In this document: positions 6,833 to 10,866 of the stretch, one piece after another | Numbering within the stretch: the first letter of the stretch is position 1 | How the letters are laid out: every line of letters begins with the position of its first letter | DNA from: Streptomyces katrae | GTDB taxonomy: Bacteria > Actinomycetota > Actinomycetes > Streptomycetales > Streptomycetaceae | Reading direction: 5' to 3' | Assembly (NCBI RefSeq): GCF_000966975.1 | Contig: NZ_JZWV01000726.1 | Coordinates: forward strand, 1-10,866 | Length of the DNA: 10,866 bases | Notes under the pieces: generated by a model | Seen by the model: the letters and a program-made list of their open reading frames with translations, nothing else | Database searches by the model: none | Told to the model about the DNA's origin: nothing | Position numbers and translations under genes: made by a program

Positions 6833-7579
6833 GTTCCAGCAGGGGCAGAGCGCCGGGCGGGCGGTGAACACCCGGTCACCGCCCGGCTCGGCGGGCACCC
6901 GGCCGGGCGGCGGCACCAGGGTGAAGTCGGCCGCCGGGTCCACCTCGTCGAAGGAACCGAACAGGTGGGTACGCGGGAACCAGTCGCCGAACGGCGTCGT
7001 GGCCGTGCCGATGCCGATGAACTCGCTGCCCGTGGCCATCGCGGCCCGGAGGTCCCACGGTCCGTCGCCCACGCACACCACCCGCTCGAATCCGCCCCCG
7101 GCCCGCTCGGCGGCCTGGTGGACGGCCTCGCGCACCAGGTGCTCGCGGAAGGTGTGCTCGCTCGCGGTGGACACCGGCCCGGCCGCACCCGCCTCCAGGG
7201 GGGCCAGCTTGGCGGTCGTGACCTCGCGCAGGCCGCCCGTGGCGAAGGCAACCGCGTACGCGTCGTCGGCCGCGAGGGCCCGCAGGAAGGACCCGGCGCC
7301 CGGTATCTCCGCGAGACCCTCGCGGGCGGTGGCGGCCAGGAAGTGCTCCTCCAGCAGACCGGCGAACCGCCCGCGCTCCGCCTCGTCGGGGAGCCGGCCG
7401 GTGTGGTGCCGGAAGACCTCGCGGAAGATCCACGAGTCCGTGTGGTGGGTGTAGCCGCCCCACGCCGAGTCGACGTCCGTGAGTCCGCAGTCCCGCAGCG
7501 CCGCGGCGAACGCGGCCTGGTGGGGGGCGACGCTGCGCAGCAGCGTGCCGTCGATGTCGAAGACGATCAGGGTGGTCAA
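6830..7579 (-). CDS. HAD-superfamily phosphatase (phosphoglycolate-phosphatase-like)
   Basis: This 249-residue protein is a single-domain HAD hydrolase with a helical cap. Motif I is VFDIDGTLL (6-14), with nucleophile Asp8 and acid/base Asp10. Motif II is FATGG (112-116, Thr114). Motif IV is GDGPWDLRAA (171-180), supplying the Mg-binding acids Asp172 and Asp176. The cap carries an unusual HHTDSWIF stretch (45-52). Such enzymes remove phosphate from small metabolites. In this cluster it could dephosphorylate a late intermediate or cleave a nucleotide-activated one, but the substrate is unknown. The start is taken as TTG (7577-7579), because the protein begins immediately before motif I and GAGGGAG lies six bases upstream. 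A longer in-frame ATG at 7678 would overlap the divergent NRPS gene and add Arg/Pro-rich sequence unlike the family. The gene is the only one on the - strand and may be separately controlled. Confidence 0.88.
   Translation of the reverse strand: MTTLIVFDIDGTLLRSVAPHQAAFAAALRDCGLTDVDSAWGGYTHHTDSWIFREVFRHHTGRLPDEAERGRFAGLLEEHFLAATAREGLAEIPGAGSFLRALAADDAYAVAFATGGLREVTTAKLAPLEAGAAGPVSTASEHTFREHLVREAVHQAAERAGGGFERVVCVGDGPWDLRAAMATGSEFIGIGTATTPFGDWFPRTHLFGSFDEVDPAADFTLVPPPGRVPAEPGGDRVFTARPALCPCWN
6858..6885 (+). terminator. Possible hairpin terminator for the left-arm transcript
   Basis: CGGGCGGTGA (6858-6867) pairs perfectly with TCACCGCCCG (6876-6885) across an eight-base loop, giving a ten-bp GC-rich stem 37 bases after the left-arm operon stop. 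No T-run follows, which is common for actinomycete terminators. It lies inside the 3' end of the HAD coding sequence, so it may simply be coding sequence with chance symmetry. Confidence 0.3.
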
Positions 7580-7585
7580 GACCTG

Positions 7586-7592
7586 CTCCCTC
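7586..7592 (-). promoter_or_regulatory. Ribosome binding site fixing the TTG start of the HAD gene
   Basis: On the - strand this reads GAGGGAG, six bases before the TTG at 7579. It is the best Shine-Dalgarno match in the region and supports the rare TTG start over the ATG 99 bases further upstream. Confidence 0.7.
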
Positions 7593-7626
7593 GGTCGGAT
7601 ATCAGCATTTTTCAAGATCGTAGGGG

Positions 7627-7632
7627 AAGGGG
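7627..7632 (+). promoter_or_regulatory. Ribosome binding site of the adenylation gene
   Basis: AAGGGG lies six bases before the ATG at 7639. An in-frame TAG at 7621-7623 rules out any earlier start, so the beginning of this NRPS protein is well fixed. Confidence 0.7.
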
Positions 7633-7638
7633 CTGGAC

Positions 7639-9422
<1,784 letters not shown>

Positions 9423-9426
<4 letters not shown>

Positions 9427-9668
9427 GCACGTCCGTACGGGAGACCACCGCCCGGATCTGGTCCGAGGTCCTCGGCACCGCCATCGACGAGGAATCCGAC
9501 TTCTTCCTCCTCGGCGGCCACTCCCTGCTGGCCACCCAGATGGTGGCCCGGCTGGAGGCCGCCCTCGGCGTCAAGGTCACCATGCGCGAGGTCCTGGAGT
9601 ACCCCGAGTTCGGCGAGTTCGCCGACCTGGTCGCCGAGCGCGCCGACACCGACCGCACCACCGCCTAG
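9423..9668 (+). CDS. Free-standing peptidyl carrier protein
   Basis: This 81-residue single-domain protein has the classical carrier signature DFFLLGGHSLLATQMV (26-41), with Ser34 as the phosphopantetheine attachment site. GGHSL is the NRPS-type motif, unlike the GWDSL of the ACP at the end of the MaoC-SDR protein, so the two carriers are probably charged by different partners. This one should take the amino acid from the adenylation protein encoded just upstream, whose stop overlaps its ATG by four bases. GGAG lies at 9406-9409, somewhat far from the start, consistent with translational coupling rather than independent initiation. Confidence 0.93.
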
Positions 9669-9680
9669 GAGCCCCAGCAG

Positions 9681-10866
9681 ATGTCCGCACCACTGTCCCT
9701 GCCGACCCTGAGCTACCAGGAGGGCAGGCTGCTGATGGACGAGCGCAGCCGCGCCCTGGGCGTGCCGTCGGTCCGCACGATCTCCCAGGCCTACCGGGTC
9801 CGCGGGCCCCTGCGGCTGCCCGTGCTCGACGAGGCGCTGGCCCGGCTGGCGCAGCGCCACGAGGCACTGCGCACCCGGTTCGACGGACCCCGCCGGCAGA
9901 CCGTCCACCCCGCCGCCACCCCGCGCGCCGCCTTCCACGACGCCACCGGGGACGAGGCCGCGGCGGTCGCCCGGGTACGGGCCGAAGCGGACCGGCCGCT
10001 GCCGGCCGAGCGGGACGAGCGCCTGCGGGTCAGCGTGGTGCGCGTCGCCGACGAGGACCACTTCGTCGTCCTGGTCTTCGACCACCTCGTCGTGGACGGC
10101 TGGGCGCGCGGGGTCCTCACCGAGGAGCTCTCCGCCCTCTACACCGCCCTCGCGCAGGGGCGGGAGCCCGCCCTCCCCGAGGTCTCGTACACCTACCAGG
10201 ACCACGTGCGCGAGCAGAACGGGCTGCTGGCCGGCCCGGACGGCGAGCGGATGATGTCCTTCTGGCGCGAGCGCCTGGCCGGCTCCGGCGCCATACCGAG
10301 GCTGGCCGTCCCCAAGCGCGAGCCCGGCGCCGCGCCCGAGGGCGGCTACGAGGCGCGCCGGCTGCCGCAGGGCCTCGTCGACGGCATCCGCAAGTTCGCC
10401 GCCCGCGAGCGGGTCACGCTCTTCATGCTGGTCCTGTGCGCCCTCGACGTCGCACTCCGCGAGGCCACCGGACGTGACGACCAGGCCGTGGCCGTCAACG
10501 TCTACAACCGGGAGACCGAGGGCCGCGAGAACCTGGTGGCCCCGCTGGCCGAACTCCTCGTCGTCCGCACCGACCTGGCGGGCGCCGACACCTTCCGGGC
10601 CGCGCTGCGCCGGGTGCGCACGGACAGCCTCGACGCACAGGAGAACGCGGCCGTCCCCTTCGCCGAGCTGGTCAAGGCGTTCAACCCCGGCGAGTACGCC
10701 GACCCGGACGCCCCCATCGGGGTGGTCCTGAACATGCTGTACGCCCAGCTGCACGGGGAGGGCCTCGACCTGGCACCCGCCACGACCACCCCGTTCCCGC
10801 TGTCCGACGCGGGCTTCCGCCCGCGCAGCGAGCTGATGCTCGTCGGCGAGGCGGGCGGCGACGGAC
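9681..10866 (+). CDS. NRPS condensation-domain protein (3' end missing)
   Basis: The frame runs open from the ATG at 9681 to the window edge (395 complete codons). It is preceded by AGGAG (9667-9671), and the carrier gene's stop codon is in the same frame just upstream, so the start is firm. A condensation-domain fold is indicated by C1-like sequence near residues 9-20, C2 RHEALRTRF (59-67) and C3 FDHLVVDGW (133-141). In C3 the usual HHxxxDG is DHxxxDG: the second His (135), the catalytic one, and Asp139-Gly140 remain. Later NVYNRETEGRENLVAPLAELLVVRTDL matches the C5 region in style. The visible part covers most of one C domain; whether more domains follow is not visible. It likely joins the carrier-bound amino acid to an acyl or amine partner. 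Confidence 0.88.
   Translation, partial: MSAPLSLPTLSYQEGRLLMDERSRALGVPSVRTISQAYRVRGPLRLPVLDEALARLAQRHEALRTRFDGPRRQTVHPAATPRAAFHDATGDEAAAVARVRAEADRPLPAERDERLRVSVVRVADEDHFVVLVFDHLVVDGWARGVLTEELSALYTALAQGREPALPEVSYTYQDHVREQNGLLAGPDGERMMSFWRERLAGSGAIPRLAVPKREPGAAPEGGYEARRLPQGLVDGIRKFAARERVTLFMLVLCALDVALREATGRDDQAVAVNVYNRETEGRENLVAPLAELLVVRTDLAGADTFRAALRRVRTDSLDAQENAAVPFAELVKAFNPGEYADPDAPIGVVLNMLYAQLHGEGLDLAPATTTPFPLSDAGFRPRSELMLVGEAGGDG

Larger units (their letters stand above)
7580..7638. promoter_or_regulatory. Divergent intergenic region with likely promoters for the HAD gene and the NRPS operon
   Basis: This is the only gap between divergent genes. Its central part (about 7598-7622) is clearly AT-richer than the rest of the window. 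On the - strand TACGAT (7617-7622) is a reasonable -10 box and would give a leader of roughly 30 bases for the HAD gene, but I see no good -35 partner. On the + strand CAAGAT (7613-7618) is a weaker -10 candidate. The two overlap, so the promoters could compete or be controlled together. Confidence 0.5.

Overview
The window is very GC-rich, has strongly third-position-GC coding, and contains densely packed genes with ATGA-type overlaps and GGAG-like ribosome binding sites. This is typical of a Streptomyces or closely related actinomycete chromosome. The content is part of a natural-product biosynthetic gene cluster. Both ends cut through genes: an oxidoreductase missing its 5' end at base 1, and a condensation protein missing its 3' end at base 10866. 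There is almost no non-coding DNA. The longest gap is 59 bases, and no tRNA, rRNA, CRISPR array or insertion sequence is visible.

Left arm (1-6821, + strand): four translationally coupled genes. They encode (i) a flavin/NAD(P)-binding oxidoreductase; (ii) a 612-residue fusion of a LicC/PntC-type cytidylyltransferase with a HisC/CobD-type PLP enzyme, the architecture of FrbH from the FR-900098 phosphonate pathway; (iii) an 820-residue fusion of an AAC(3)-type N-acyltransferase with a complete FkbH protein (SGNH-like, HAD-IIIC and GNAT-like regions); and (iv) a 479-residue fusion of a MaoC hydratase, a short-chain dehydrogenase/reductase and an acyl carrier protein. Together these look like a route that loads a three-carbon glyceryl unit from 1,3-bisphosphoglycerate onto the ACP, remodels it there by dehydration and/or redox, and transfers it to an amine. 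The amine could be the product of the FrbH-like enzyme.

Middle (6819-7638): a HAD-family phosphatase gene lies on the - strand and converges on the left arm. The two stop codons are the two ends of one perfect 14-bp palindrome. The HAD gene uses a TTG start and diverges from the next operon across a 59-bp, locally AT-richer region that probably holds both promoters.

Right arm (7639-10866, + strand): a dissociated NRPS with the adenylation, carrier and condensation functions on three separate proteins. The adenylation pocket, read by eye, resembles valine-type codes.

Working model (inference): an amine carried on a CMP-activated phosphonate or phosphate ester is made by the FrbH-like fusion, N-acylated with a glyceryl- or lactyl-type group by the AAC(3)/FkbH/ACP machinery, and joined to an aliphatic amino acid by the NRPS. 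The HAD protein may remove a phosphate or act on the nucleotide-linked intermediate. No PEP mutase or other C-P bond-forming enzyme is in the window, so the phosphonate assignment remains open.
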